Source: Morella rubra
Taxonomy: Eukaryota > Streptophyta > Magnoliopsida > Fagales > Myricaceae
Reading direction: 5' to 3'
DNA length: 64,000 bases
Assembly (NCBI GenBank): GCA_003952965.2
Contig: CM025851.1
Location: forward strand, 30,900,664-30,964,663
This document shows positions 1 to 11,861 of this stretch, one piece after another. Both the position numbers and the translations under genes were made by a program. Position 1 is the stretch's first letter; each line of letters begins with the position of its first letter. The notes beneath the pieces are model-generated. The model did not search any database and was not told where the DNA came from. It was given only the letters and a program-made list of their open reading frames with translations.

Positions 1-449
1 CTGAATGGTGAAACTAGCAAGGCACCCACATCTAGTATTTCGTCGTTCTTTTATTACCGGCACATGTAGTTCAACCTTTTTTCTCAAGCCTTCTTTGCTA
101 CACACGAATGTTCTACTTGTATAATACCCTTTGTCTTTATTCTTGTACCCGGAATTTCTACGGATACTAAACCCAATGCTAATTGAGTACGCATTATACC
201 AATCATAAGCATGCTCCTCATCTCTCCATTCCAAGGTCCAAATATTAAGTAGCTCCCCATTGTCTGCCCGAACCATATCACCTACACAATCCAACAATAA
301 AATTAAAACAAATAAAAATCTATCGAAATCCATACACAAAGAAATTCAACATAACAAAATAAAGACTTCAACAAACCTTCCGGGTTTGAGGTACTAGAAG
401 ACCCTCGCCTATTAATATTTGGACAAATACCACCCTCAATAGCTGCCAT
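1..449 (-). CDS. FAR1-related (FRS) protein, 5' end, partial
   Basis: Minus-strand gene running off the left edge. Exon 1 (449-377) begins at ATG 449 and encodes 24 residues starting MAAIEGGICPNINRR. A GT donor at 376 and an AG acceptor at 283-282 join in phase to exon 2 (281-1). Exon 2 encodes the start of a FAR1 DNA-binding domain: a DEEHAYDWYNAYSISIGFS stretch, a basic RRNSGYK segment, the cysteine of RTFVCSKEG, then RNTRCGC with two more zinc-ligand cysteines. FAR1/FHY3/FRS proteins descend from Mutator-type transposases and act as nuclear transcription factors. Only about the first 118 residues are visible, so I cannot tell a host FRS gene from a MULE transposase relative. The reading frame is open throughout. 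Confidence 0.8.
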
Positions 450-1019
450 TTATCAACCTATTAAATTCAATAAAAATAAGAAACTCTTAGCTCAACAGTA
501 GAATAAGGAGCACCCCACACTTTCTATAAGAAAGGGCTCCAATAGGAACTATACAATTTGACTATACACTTTTCAAGTTTTCATTAGATTTTTCAAAAAA
601 ATTATTTTTTTAAGGTAAACAATAAAATCTGAACATTTTTTGCATTTGAAATATTTTATTTATTTTTCTTGTTTTCCATGCAAACAAACACAACCTTTTA
701 TGAAAATATTTTGCTCAAATTAATCATTTTGATGCAAAACAAACACACCATAAAAAGAAAAGTAGAGGAAACAACGACTCAACTGTGTCCCCATACAATT
801 AAAATCCAATCACTTTGCTGACTAGCATTTGATGAAAATTATCCACTCCTACGTACCTTTAAGTTACTTAACTAATAAAAGTTTGTCTTGCTTCCTTTGG
901 ACTCTTGGTATGCTTTCCAAAGCTGCAATGTCAGTCATTTAAGAATCAGTCCTGCAGTGGTATGTTAGGAGTGTCATGGGTTGAGAATGAACATCCATCA
1001 CAAACAGATTGAAATGATC
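450..1019. other. intergenic, AT-rich
   Basis: No gene, repeat or element terminus recognised. The stretch is AT-rich with short homopolymers. It contains the presumed promoter of the FAR1-related gene on the minus strand. Confidence 0.5.
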
Positions 1020-1741
1020 CAACCAAGTACAAAATTTTGGAAAGGATCTTGCTTCATGGACACTGTCATTGAGCATGAGTAAGAGTGGTGATCTTTAACT
1101 TTTCTTTCTATAATCCCTTATGTTGCAAAAATTTCTTTAGTACTGAAACAGAAGTGGTAATTTAATTCAGGTTTGTTGAGTGCACTGCATTAGCATTACA
1201 AGCATTAGTTCTGTTCAGCAAATTATATCCTGGGCACAGGAGGAAGGAGATTGATAGTTTCATCATAAATGTTGTTCGGAACCTTGAAGAAACACAAGAG
1301 CGGTTCATGGTATCATGATGCTTTATTTTTTCATTATGTCGTTTGAATGATTCTTTCATTATAAGCAAACATGATCAGAAGCACTTTTACAGGTACGGAC
1401 AATGGGGCATTTGCTTTGTATATGCAACGTGGTTTGCACTGGGAGGGTTAGAAGCTGCAGGCAAGAGATATCAGAACTGTCTGGCTATGCGCAAAAGCGT
1501 CAAATTCCTACTCGAAATACAAAACAAAGAGGGTGGTTGGGGAGAGAGCTACTCGAAATACAAAATGAAGAGGGTGGTTGGGGAGAGAGCTATCTTTCGT
1601 GTCCAAACAAAGTATGACTTTGGGGCTTTCCAGATTAGCTCATCATGTTCCCTGTAGCGCTAATTACCTTCCTGTATCAAAACTATATTAATAATAATTG
1701 CTCTTGGTCCATGGGTATATACGCCTCTTGAAGGAAATCGA
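1020..1741 (+). pseudogene. oxidosqualene cyclase fragment (broken)
   Basis: Remnant of a 2,3-oxidosqualene cyclase (triterpene/sterol synthase), C-terminal region. Exon A ends FMDTVIEHE at 1078 with a GTAAG donor. Exon B (from 1171, after TTCAG) encodes [15 protein letters not shown] then [12 protein letters not shown]. Exon C (1393-1611) encodes YGQWGICFVYATWFALGG then GGWGESY and ESYLSCPNKV, followed by a short VYTPLEGNR match at 1715-1741. These are signature stretches of plant OSCs in the right order with family-like introns. The coding sequence is broken: the frame shifts before the GSWY motif in exon B, and a 41-bp tandem duplication disrupts exon C. The upstream half of the enzyme, including the DCTAE catalytic motif, is absent. 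Confidence 0.85.
1508..1589. repeat. 41-bp tandem duplication in the OSC fragment
   Basis: Two head-to-tail copies (1508-1548 and 1549-1589), each beginning CTACTCGAAATACAAAA and ending GGGGAGAGAG. They differ at only a couple of bases. 41 is not a multiple of three, so the duplication shifts the cyclase frame. It repeats the codons for LLEIQN..GGWGE. Confidence 0.9.
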
Positions 1742-2206
1742 GCTTCCTCCATGAAGAGGTTTTATTAATGGCCCAAGTGGTGTTATTCTCACACAAGGAC
1801 AAAGCTTTAAAAAAAAAAAAACTAACAAAATAAGAGAAACAGAGTACGTAACATTGAAAGTGACTAAGATATCAAAACATGACTTACTATCCATGTGAAC
1901 TTTCCAAGTTCAGTAATAGCAGAGGAGTGCTGAGTAGAGGAGTGCGAGATGGTAACTTTCAGGTGAGAGGAGGAGCGGCAGAGCAATGGTGACGAAGAAG
2001 AAGCGGCAGAGCGATGGTGAGAAGAAGAAGAAGAAACTTGGAGAGGAAGGAATTGACCACGCAGAAAAAAAAAAAAAAAAAAGGAGCTCAAAGTCAGCTT
2101 GAACGAAAAGTAAGGGATTGAGCAGCCAAGCCATGGAGAGCCAAGCCGGAAGCCTAAAAAAATTCATTAAATGAGGTGGAGCATTTTTCACCGTTGGATC
2201 TGAAAC
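1742..2206. other. no gene recognised; purine-rich
   Basis: Contains A-runs near 1808-1820 and 2066-2083 and a GAAGAAGAAG-rich stretch around 1990-2035. Open frames here on the minus strand are low-complexity serine/phenylalanine translations without family signal. Confidence 0.4.
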
Positions 2207-2612
2207 TTGAATTTTCAGCCCTCTATTCGAAAAATTCAGAGGGAGCTGCCTTATGAGGGAATCCGTTCCCCCTGTTTGGTCCACATGTACGGAAAGGCAG
2301 GCAATCTTGACCATGCAAAAGAGGCATTTGAGAGCTTGAGGCTCCAGGGTTTCCAGCCAGACTTGAAGGTTTACAACTCAATGATCAGGGCATATGTAAA
2401 TGGTGGCCAACCGAAATTGGGTTAATCACTGATGAGAGAGATGGAGGCAAGAGACATCAAACCGATGTTAGAAATTTACATGGCATTGCTTCGGTCATTT
2501 GCTCAACGTGGTGATGGTGGAGCAGTACGAATTGCAACCACTATGTAGTTTGCCGGTTTCGAGCCAAGTCTAGAGTCTTGTGCATATAAGATTTTGGAAA
2601 TTTTCTTCTCTC
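2207..2612 (+). pseudogene. pentatricopeptide-repeat (PPR) protein fragment (broken)
   Basis: About three PPR motifs of a P-type PPR protein, a family of organellar RNA-binding proteins. Visible units include LVHMYGKAGNLDHAKEAFES, LRLQGFQPDLKVYNSMIRAY and, further on, MREMEARDIKPMLEIYMALL. The frame contains two in-frame stops: TAA at 2423-2425, where a glutamate codon is expected, and a TAG near 2546, where CAG is expected. No N-terminus, other repeats or C-terminal domain are found on either side. The piece is an isolated fragment rather than a gene. Confidence 0.75.
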
Positions 2613-2698
2613 CTTCTCGGATTACATGTCTGCTGTATGATTTAATATTCTGTCATGGGAATTTATGATTTTCCAGTTACATAAAATTGCAGTAGATT

Positions 2699-3765
2699 CT
2701 AGTAATAGTCTCCTCTGATGAACTCGGATCAGTTGCCTCAATTCTCCACTTTGTTGCTCAACCACTGCTCTTACAACATCAACTATGGAAATCTTGCCAA
2801 CTATCTTCCCATCTATGACTGAAATATGCTGTGTCCGATTGTCTGCAAACAGCAAGATTTCTCATTAATTCCCTTCCCGTGTTATTTATCAGCCAAACGA
2901 GTTTACTCGATTTTTTTTGTTGGACTAATGAATTGCTGACATGACTATCACCTGTCATAAGCTGCATTGCATGAAGAATGTTGGTATCAGATGTCACAAT
3001 TATTAATTTCTCATGTTGAAGGTAAATATGTTAGGCAGGACTAGAGAGTACAGGAGCTTATCATAGTTTTCCAAGGAGATTATAACGTGAAATAACCTTA
3101 TCAGTCATGATTTCTCCAATTCTTGTGTAAAGGGGTGATCTTCCCTGTGCGATTATTTTCCTCGATGGTTCCACCATCCACAGAAGACAGAACAAAAATT
3201 TAACTAAGATTTTGAGTCAAGAATAATCTTCCATGTTTGTTAATATATTTGGTCTGGAATTTCATTATATATTCTGCGTACAATTAGCCAATTAGAAGGA
3301 GCTAGCACAGTGGTAATCCTAACTTGTGTGCTCCTTCTGGAGCTTTCCTTTTTGATATGAGATGACTGATTATGCAATGATGATCTTTGAATGAATTGTA
3401 CTAAAGTTTTCCTATGGACCAACTTACCTCTTTCTGTGACGATTCCTGCAAGATGTTCCTGTCCTGCCTTTAGCACCTCTAATGACCCAATATTGTTCTC
3501 AGCCATCTGTAAATATCAAAGGCAATCATTAATGTCCAATGCATTTAATCTCAAGCTACTGAAAAATGTTTGGAAATAGAGAATCTCAAACTACTTGTTG
3601 CTGAGACTTACGTTTTTAACTACATCAATGGCAACATCATCGATGCGGCACCACAGCCAGGAACTAGTTTTTTCTCCTTCCTTGGTCAGTAGCATTTCCG
3701 GCACGGTTACATTCTCCAAGCCTTTCAGCTCTACGGTTTGAGTTCTAGGAGAGTTGACACATCCA
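2699..3765 (-). pseudogene. CBS-domain protein, CBSX3-like (decayed)
   Basis: Minus-strand remnant of a plant two-CBS-domain protein of the mitochondrial CBSX3 type, whose Arabidopsis member regulates thioredoxin. In order: GLENVTVPEMLLTKEG..SSWLWCRIDDV (about 3725-3611), NNIGSLEVLKAGQEHLAGIV (3500-3430), KIIAQGRSPLYTRIGEIMTD (3165-3100), VTSDTNILHAMQLMTG (about 2995-2950) and VIDGKIVGKISIVDVVRAVV (about 2820-2760). The ending EFIRGDYY-stop (TAG 2701-2699) is in a different frame from the preceding exon, indicating a small frameshift. The ENHIRHVPVIDG region is also degraded. Introns are retained, so this is not a retrocopy. Probably non-functional. Confidence 0.75.
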
Positions 3766-3813
3766 AAACGTGAAAATATTTATCCCACTTTACTTGCTAC
3801 TCCCACACGCGTA

Positions 3814-6800
3814 TGTTGCAGAATTGCAGACTTGGGAGTTTCTTGGCAAGATCATACTATTAGACTAGAAAGTTCTGTATTACACTAGAAGGTTCATGCA
3901 AGCTCAAAAAGCTAAGTTTTTAAGATATAGTTAAATTTTTTAGTTGGTTATACACAGAACATACGTGTATATAAAGAGCTGTAATCTATTCATTCTTATA
4001 CGACGAATTATTCATATGAAACTTGATATGATATCAGAGCATTTCCTCTGATTTTTTCAAAGCTTTCGTAAACCACATTTTCTTCTTGTAAATTGCGAAC
4101 ATCCACGGCCGTAGATTCAAAATCCCCTATACTTCCTTCACCTCCACCGATTTCAAATCAACCTCCCTCAACCTCAAACATAGATGACAATCCATCACGT
4201 CCCTTATAGTTGCATCTTTTTGAGAACCCTGGTGCAATTCTAGTGTCACAACCTTTACTTGGTGCACAGAATTATTCCACATAGAGTCATTCAATGTTTA
4301 TGGCTCTCACTATCAAAAACAAGCTAGGCTTCATTGATGGCAGTCTTGTCGGGCCAACTTTAGAGAATCCTTCTTATTTCACATGGCTTCAATGCAACAT
4401 GACGGTTACATCATGGTTGTTCAATTCTGTTTCCAGAGATATTGTTGTCTCTGTTATCTACATAGATTCGGCTAGGCATAACTAGAATGAGTTAAGGGAA
4501 CACTTCACTCAATCGAATGGACCTAGGGTGTTTCACACAAGGCAGAATTTTGCAACTCTTACCCAAAGCAATACTTCCATCAGTAACTATTTTACTAAAC
4601 TCAAATTCTACTGGGATGAATTGCAATCATATGGCCACCTTGATGCATGTATCTGTGGTTCAGAGTGCAAGGCAACAAAATCCATCTTAGCCAATCAGGA
4701 AAGAGAATTTATTCTTTAGTTTCTTATGGGTATGGATGATCAGTTCACTCTTGTCTGTGGACAAATTCTTCTTTCTGATCCTCTTCCTAGTGTCAACAAG
4801 GTGTTTTCTCTCATCATACAAGAGGAGGAACAACTTGGTACTCCATCTGCTCACTCACAGCCAGCTGTAATGGCTCTCACACTTGACAATAACCGAGTAC
4901 CTGTTGGAGGAGGAAAAACACTTAACAAACCTCAGTGTACTCACTGTGGAAAAAGTGGACATACGATCGACAAGTGTTATAGATTGCATGGTTTCCCTCC
5001 TGGTTTCAAGTTCACTAAAAGCGAGACCACTTTTGCTCATCTTGGACATACTGATCACGACGAAATCAAACAACTTCCAGGGTTGATAATCTTCAAGAGC
5101 AATGTCAGACTTTGCTATCTTCTCTTCAGCAGCAAGCCTACATATCCAATCCTATATCTCCCTCTGTAAATCATGTTTCTACTCCTGATATTCAACCTTT
5201 TTCATCACTCACATCCAATTTTTCTGATAATGACAATACCTCATATTCATTTATTTTTAACATTTTCTCAACACCTCATATTCCTTCATCTTCTTGGCTC
5301 ATTGATACGAGAGATACTAACCATATGGTTAGTAACCTTAATCTCTTCACTACCATCACTTCTACTATCCATATTCCAGTAAAATTACCAAATGGTCAAC
5401 ATGTAGTTGCCACTCATATTGGTATCGTGTCTTTTGCAGAAGGGTTCGTCTTAACCAATGTGTTATACATTCCCCGTTTCTCTGTAAACCTCATATTAGT
5501 AAGCAAATTGACTTTTGGTCTTTCTTGCTGTCTAATCTTTTTTCATGGCCACTGTTATATACAGAATCTTACCCATTGGAGAACAATTGGAATTGCTAAG
5601 ATGAGCCACAACTTATATCAACACTTGCAGCTATCAGCTTCTTTTGATTTTTCCAAATCTGTTTCTTCATCTCCTTGTCCTAGGCAAGGAAATGAAGTGT
5701 CCTAGGCACTGTCGCCTAGGACACTTATCAGATTCAAAGATGCAATTAATAAAATCTAGCTTACCTGATTCTGCTAATCATCATTCTTCATTTTCAACTC
5801 CTTTGCAATGTTCTATGTGTCACTTACCTGAGTCTATGTGTCCTAGGCACTGTCGCCTAGGACACTTATCAGATTAAAAGATGCAATTAATAAAATCTAG
5901 CTTACCTGATTCTACTAATCATCATTCTTCATTTTCAACTCCTTTGCAATGTTCTATGTGTCACTTAAGCAAACAATAAAAGCTTCCTTTCCCACATAGT
6001 GACTCAAAGACTCAGTGTATTTTCCAGCTCATTCATTGTGACATTTGGGGTCCTTTCCCTATCACTTCTCATGATGGTTTTCGATTTTTTCTCTCCATTC
6101 TAGATGATTTTTCCAGGTGTACATGGGTATATTATATGAAAAATAAATCTGAAACCCGATCTTATCTTCAATCCTTCTATCACTTAGTTCAAACTCAATT
6201 CAACCACTCCTCAAAGCCATCAGATCTGATAATGGCCTTGAATTTGCCATGACATAATTCTATAACACTCATGGTATTATTCACCAAAAGAGCTGTGCAC
6301 ATACCCCTTAACAAAATTCTATGGTAGAAAGGAAACACCAACACATCCTAAATGTGGCTAGAACACTTTGGTTTCAAGGTCATCTTCCTATATTTTTTTG
6401 GAGCCATTGCATTTTCACTGCTGTACACATCATAAATCATCTACCAACTCCATTACTTAACCACAAAACACCATATGAGCTTGTTTTCAGCAAAAAAACC
6501 AGATTATATATATTTCAAAACTTTTGGTTGTTTAGCTTATGCTTCCACCTATTCTCATTCTAGAAACAAGTTTGATCCTAGGTCACTTGTATTTTTTTAG
6601 GATATCCTTCGAGTATAAAAGGATACAAACTTCTTGACACTTCAACAAATAAAATTCTTACTTCCCGAAATGTTCTTTTTCATGAACATATATTTCCATT
6701 TTCTAATGATGATACTGTGTTCTTCGAAGTAGTTCTTCCTAATTATCTTATTTGTTTTGATGATTTGTTTATTCCCAACACTTCTACACCAGTATCACAA

Positions 6801-7663
6801 TCCTAAACTTCACCTCAGTCCATCATACCCGATGTTGCTTCTCAGCCCATACCATCTTTTCCAGATGATTCCTCTTCTGTCTCCACTGATATATAACCTT
6901 CATAGCCCTCTGCTCCATTACCTATTATTCAAAAATCATCAAGGAGCAGAATGCAGCCTGCATACCTGCAACAATATCACTATCAGATGGCTCAAATTCC
7001 TCTTAGCACTTTGAAATCAGATTCTTCTTGTGTTACGGATCCAGGGTCTATTTCCTCACCTTTGTATCCTCTCTCATCTTATCTTTCATATGATCATCTG
7101 TCACCATTTCATAAAGCATACACCTTATCTGTATCAAGCCATGTTGAACCAAAATATTATCATGAAGCCGTTAAATCATCTGCTTGGAGAGAAGCTATGC
7201 AAAATGAAATTTCAGCTCTTGAACTTTACTTGGGATTTGATTGATTTACCTCCTGATAAGGTTGTAATTGGGTGCAAGTGGGCTTATAAGTGCAAGTTTA
7301 AGGCTGATGTACACTTGAAAGGTACAAAGCTAGATTAGTGGCAAAGGGGTACATACAACAAAAGGGGATTGATTTTTTGACACTTTTTCTCCTGTTGCTA
7401 AGATCACAACAGTTTGGTGTCTCTTAGCTCTAGCTGATATTAACAAGTGGGATTTACATCAATTAGATGTAAATAACGTTTTTCTTCATGAAGATCTGGA
7501 AGAAGTTTTTATGCAGCTCCCTTTTGGTTTTTCTTACCCTGGTGATAGAAGAGTTCGCAAACTTAAGAAATCTTTATACGGCTTGAAGCAAGCCAGCAGA
7601 CAGTGGTTCTTCAAATTCTCCACCACCTTGATTTCTTATGGGTTTCAATAATCTAAATCTGGC
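3814..7663 (+). mobile_element. Ty1/copia LTR retrotransposon fossil, truncated
   Basis: Plus-strand copia relic. A probable 5' LTR (about 3814-4028, boundary inferred, with a TATATAAAG box near 3966) is followed by a primer-binding site resembling the initiator-tRNA type (TGATATCAGAGC at 4029). Then come a gag region (about 4290-4900), a CCHC zinc knuckle (CTHCGKSGHTIDKC, about 4936-4977), a protease/linker region, an integrase region (about 5700-6600) and the start of reverse transcriptase (about 7150-7650). It is heavily broken, with well over eight breaks, and old. The copy ends inside RT, exactly where the next element begins. Its 3' part was not found on the far side. Confidence 0.85.
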
Positions 7664-8098
7664 TGTTGAGCACAGAACAAATACACAAACACACGGAGGC
7701 CAATATTTAACGTGGTTCGGCAATTGCCTACGTCCACAGAGGAGAGAACTTTGATTTCAACAAACCAAATATACAACTCTCAACTCTCACAACTTCACTC
7801 ACTGCACTTCGTATTTCTCCTTCCACTTCGCACTCCACCTTCTCCCATTCATGTTTTACTAATTTATAAAGGAAGAAGAGAAGTTCGAACGGTTTCTGTT
7901 GAGTTGCTGCTGTAAATGAGCTACACGCCTAACTCCATTAAATGGAGTTGTAGGTTGCTGCACTGTGATGTAAGATTTGCTGCCTGTAAATCTTGACCTC
8001 GTTTGCTCGGTATGGATTCGTGAAAAACAACGCGAAAATCTTATGCCGAATTTGCTTTGTGAAGCTTTGCAGCCGCAAAGCTTGACTTTTCGCCAACA
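7664..8098 (-). repeat. 3' LTR of the Tnt1-like fossil
   Basis: 435-bp terminal repeat read on the minus strand from TGTTGGCG (8098) to the CA at 7664. It is preceded by a purine tract GGAGGGGGAGAAT. It is the only LTR of this element in the window. Confidence 0.75.
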
Positions 8099-10557
8099 AT
8101 TCTCCCCCTCCATACCCACAAGAAGAGACTGTGTCCTGACATCAATCAGTTTGAGGTGTCCATCCCAGCTATGTCTCTACATAGCTCGAGCTTCTCACGA
8201 GTGACCACCTTCGTCAACATGTCTGCTGAATTCTCTTTTGTGTGGATCTTCACAAGCTTCAATAGTTGTTGCTCCATCACCTCGCGTATCCAATGATAGC
8301 GAATGTCAATATGTTTTGTGCGGGAATGGTACATTGAATTCTTGCTCAAATCCAGAGCACTCTGACTATCACAATGTACCTTGTATTCCTTCTGACTGAT
8401 CCCAACTCTTGGAGAAACCGCTTTAACCACAACATTTCCTTCCCAGCTTCTGCTGCAGCAATGTACTTTGCTTCTGTTGTGGATAAAGCCACACATTTCT
8501 GTAATCTGGACTGCCATGAGACAGCTCCCCAGAAAATGTGTAAATGAATCCTGATGTAGATTTTCTTCCATCAAGATCACCAGCCATATCCGAGTCTGTA
8601 TATCCTTCCAAGACAGGATCAGCTCCCCAAAGCACAAACATAGCTTCAACGTACCTTTAAGGTACCTGAGAATCCACTTGACCGCTTCCCAATGTTCCTT
8701 TCCTGGGTTGAAAGAAATCGGCTCACGACTCCCACAGCGTGAGCGATGTCAGGTCTCGTACACACCATTGCGTACATAAGACTGCCAATCAGCTGAAGAG
8801 TAGGGGACTGCAGCCATCTCTTCAACCTTTTCCCTCGATGAGGGACACGAGCTCTTGCTCAATTTAAAATGACTAGCCAGTGGATTACTGACTGGCTTAG
8901 CACTTTCCATGTTGAACCTTTTGATCACTTGTTCAACATATCTCTCCTGTGACAACCATAGCTTCTTAGCTTTCCTGTCACGAACAATCTTCATGCCCAA
9001 TATCTGCTGGGCTGGTCCTAAGTCCTTCATGTCAAAGAACTTAGAGAGATCTGTCTTCAACTTGCTGATTATGGATGCATCTTGTCCAACTATCAGCATA
9101 TCATCAACATAAAGTAGTAGAGTAACGAAATTACCATCTGGGAATTTGCGAATATACACACACTGGTCCGCAACAGTCCTTCTGTAGTCATGATTCACCA
9201 TAAACGAGTCAAACTTTTTGTACCACTGTCGGGGAGCCTGCTTAAGACCGTAGAGGCTCTTCTTTAACTTGCAGACCAAGTGTTCTTCCCATGAACTTCA
9301 AAACCTTCTGGTTGCTCCATGTATATCTCTTCTTTGAGATCTCCGTGAAGAAATGTTGTCTTCACATCCATTTGTTCAAGCTCCAAGTCTAGACTGGCAA
9401 CCAATCCGAGTACGACTCGAATTGAGGTCATCTTCACTACAGGTGAGAATATCTCGTCAAAGTCAACTCCTTTCTTCTGTTGAAACCTTTGACGACCAAA
9501 CGAGCTTTGTACTTCACCTGCTTGCCATCGTTCTTCAGCTTGAATACCCATTTATTCTTCAGTGCTCTCTTGCCCTTCGGAAGCTTCACCAACTCATACG
9601 TCTGATTCTTCTGCAAGGAACCCATCTCTTCTTGCATAGCTTGAATCCATCTGACTTTATCTATATGAGCTTTTGCTTCATGAAAACTTTCTGGCTCCCC
9701 CTCATCAGTAAGAAGAATATAATCTGATTCCGGATATCTTCGTGATGGAATCAGCAACCGACCTCTCGTGGATCTGTTTTGTTGAGGGTCGTCAACTGGA
9801 GGAAGTTCTTCATCATCTGATTGCTGTGATGATTCAGCAGCTTCTGGTGGAGTGGGTACCTGCTCCCCCTGCTCAACACCCTCTTCATCATCATCAACTT
9901 CCTCTTCTTCTTCTGGGGATCCTTCCTGCATTTCTTCAGTATCTGTGGTAGACTGGAATGGCGCAGTATCTTGAGCACTTGTACTGTTTTCACTTGGGTT
10001 TGTTGATCTTTTGAAGCTCGTATAACTCAGCTTCATGGAACACAACGTCCCTGCTTCTGATGACCTTCTTAGCTTTTGGATCCCAAAGTCTGTATCCAAA
10101 TTCTTCATCTCCGTAACCAATAAAAATACACGGAGTGGACTTGACACATGTGCTCCTTGGATACATGTGCAAATTCTTTGCACCCAAATACTCTCAAATG
10201 AGAGTAGGAGATCTTATGACCAGACCACACCATCTCCGGAACTTTGAAATTCAATGGTACAGATGGTGTTCTGTTGATCAGGTAACAGGCTGCACGAACT
10301 GCTTCACCCCAGAATGGCTTAGGCAACTTGGCCATACTGAGCATATATCTGGTTCGTTCTACAATGGTCCGATTCATCCTCTCGGCTACACCATTGTGTT
10401 GTGGGGTGCGTGGGACCGTCTTCTCGTGTCTGATGCATGGCCAGAGCAATATGCTTTGAACTCCCTGAAAATGTACTCGCCTCCATTGTCTGTCCGGAGA
10501 CACTTCAACTTTTTCCCAGTTTCAAAATTAGGCTCGAAATTCATCGGGCTGCTTTAC
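7664..10557 (-). mobile_element. Ty1/copia (Tnt1-like) fossil inserted in the preceding element
   Basis: Minus-strand copia element, 3' part only. Reading right to left it has an integrase end with the PQHNGVAERMNRT motif (about 10430-10400), reverse transcriptase with the YVDDM box (about 9110), RNase H (about 8640-8200), a polypurine tract (8116-8099) and a 3' LTR (8098-7664). The RT stretch [19 protein letters not shown] and the overall layout resemble the Tnt1-94 group. No gag, primer-binding site or 5' LTR is seen; the element is cut off near 10,557. It has several breaks and is of intermediate age. It interrupts the RT region of the plus-strand copia relic. Confidence 0.85.
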
Positions 10558-11740
10558 TGATTAGAGCAAAATTGAACTTGTTTGGTTATAATATATAATC
10601 TCAAGTTTGATTCTCTGAGACCATTCTGAAATCAATTGCAATGGAAATGTGATAAGTTTATGCTATCTTTATGAGCAATGGAAATGTGATAAGTTTATGC
10701 TATCTTTATGAGGTTTACCTTTCGTTTAAATTGAGTATTATATATATCCGAATTCAATATGAGAGATTTATCCTTATTACTGAAAAAAAGGGACTTGAAA
10801 CTATAAGATCCATTAAATATTAAGAAGAGGTATTCAGAGTCCCCACAACACCTGAGAAATATTGAGTCATCAAGAGGGTGTTTTTGTTTCGTCTGTCTCA
10901 AGCGAATTGGAGTCACGGAGCAGGACTCTATGCCATTGATGAAAGATCTCCGTTTGCCACGGATTTTGAAGTGACTTGGAGTCACGGAGACGGATTTTTT
11001 CGGTTTGAACCCAAGAATTCAACCAGTTGGCTCGTGACGTACCTTGCAGCAGCCAGCAAGCAGGCCAGAGACGGGAAGTAGACAAAATAAAGAAGAGGAA
11101 AGAAGTAGTCCAGTACCGCATCACACCAGTTAGCACGGACAATATACATTTACAACTCCTATGTGTCAATGATATCAGAGACACTGATTATGGCCCATCC
11201 CCACTGACTACAACTTATTTCCCAAGAGAAAATAATACTCATTGTTCCCTATATATATATATATACTTTCAATTGGACAGGAATACTACCACAAAGTATG
11301 CTCTCTCCTCAATTGAGACCGACTGTCCCGGATGAATCATGCGTTCCTTTTCTTTATTTGTCGTTTTCAATACATACTACCAGCAATTTTGGGTGCAATT
11401 AAAATCTAATATAAATGAAATTAAAGACAAGGACTTCCAAAGGCGTCGATATTTGCTTGTTTATTTGCCCAAAGACTTATGTTCATCAGTTTTTTAACCT
11501 GACATGACATGCTGGAGTTTTCAAACATTGTTTTTCCTAAGCCCCAATATTTTTTCAAACATTTGTTTCGTCTGTCTCAAGCACAAATCCGAAATCTCCC
11601 TTTGCCGGCTACTTCTACCTACAGCAACTACCTAATCTTCCTCCCGTGATCGTTGCGGCCACACGGTTACTTGAACACGGATATCCCGCTTTCATTACAA
11701 GGAAACGGCCCCCATTTTTGTTGACATTCACCTCGGCTTG
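10558..11740. other. intergenic, upstream of the pectinesterase gene
   Basis: No gene recognised. It holds a 37-bp tandem duplication (10638-10711) and a 21-bp exact direct repeat, TTTGTTTCGTCTG...CAAGC, at 10883-10903 and 11562-11582. The two sequences around 10905-10925 and 10975-10995 share TTGGAGTCACGGAG. Confidence 0.5.
10638..10711. repeat. 37-bp tandem repeat, two copies
   Basis: Perfect head-to-tail duplication starting GCAATGGAAATGTGATAAG, copies at 10638-10674 and 10675-10711. No function is apparent. Confidence 0.9.
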
Positions 11741-11743
11741 ACG

Positions 11744-11749
11744 TATAAA
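11744..11749 (+). promoter_or_regulatory. TATA box of the pectinesterase gene
   Basis: TATAAA in the context ACGTATAAAAGAAC, about 115 bp upstream of the ATG at 11862. The distance is normal for a plant core promoter plus 5' leader. Confidence 0.6.
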
Positions 11750-11861
11750 AGAACATCCACCTTCGTTCCTTTCTCTTATTCTTGCGATAACAATTAGTTG
11801 ATTGTCTGTTACTTTCTTAAGAGTACAAATTTCGCGCGTGTTATTCTCTCTCAGCAATATT

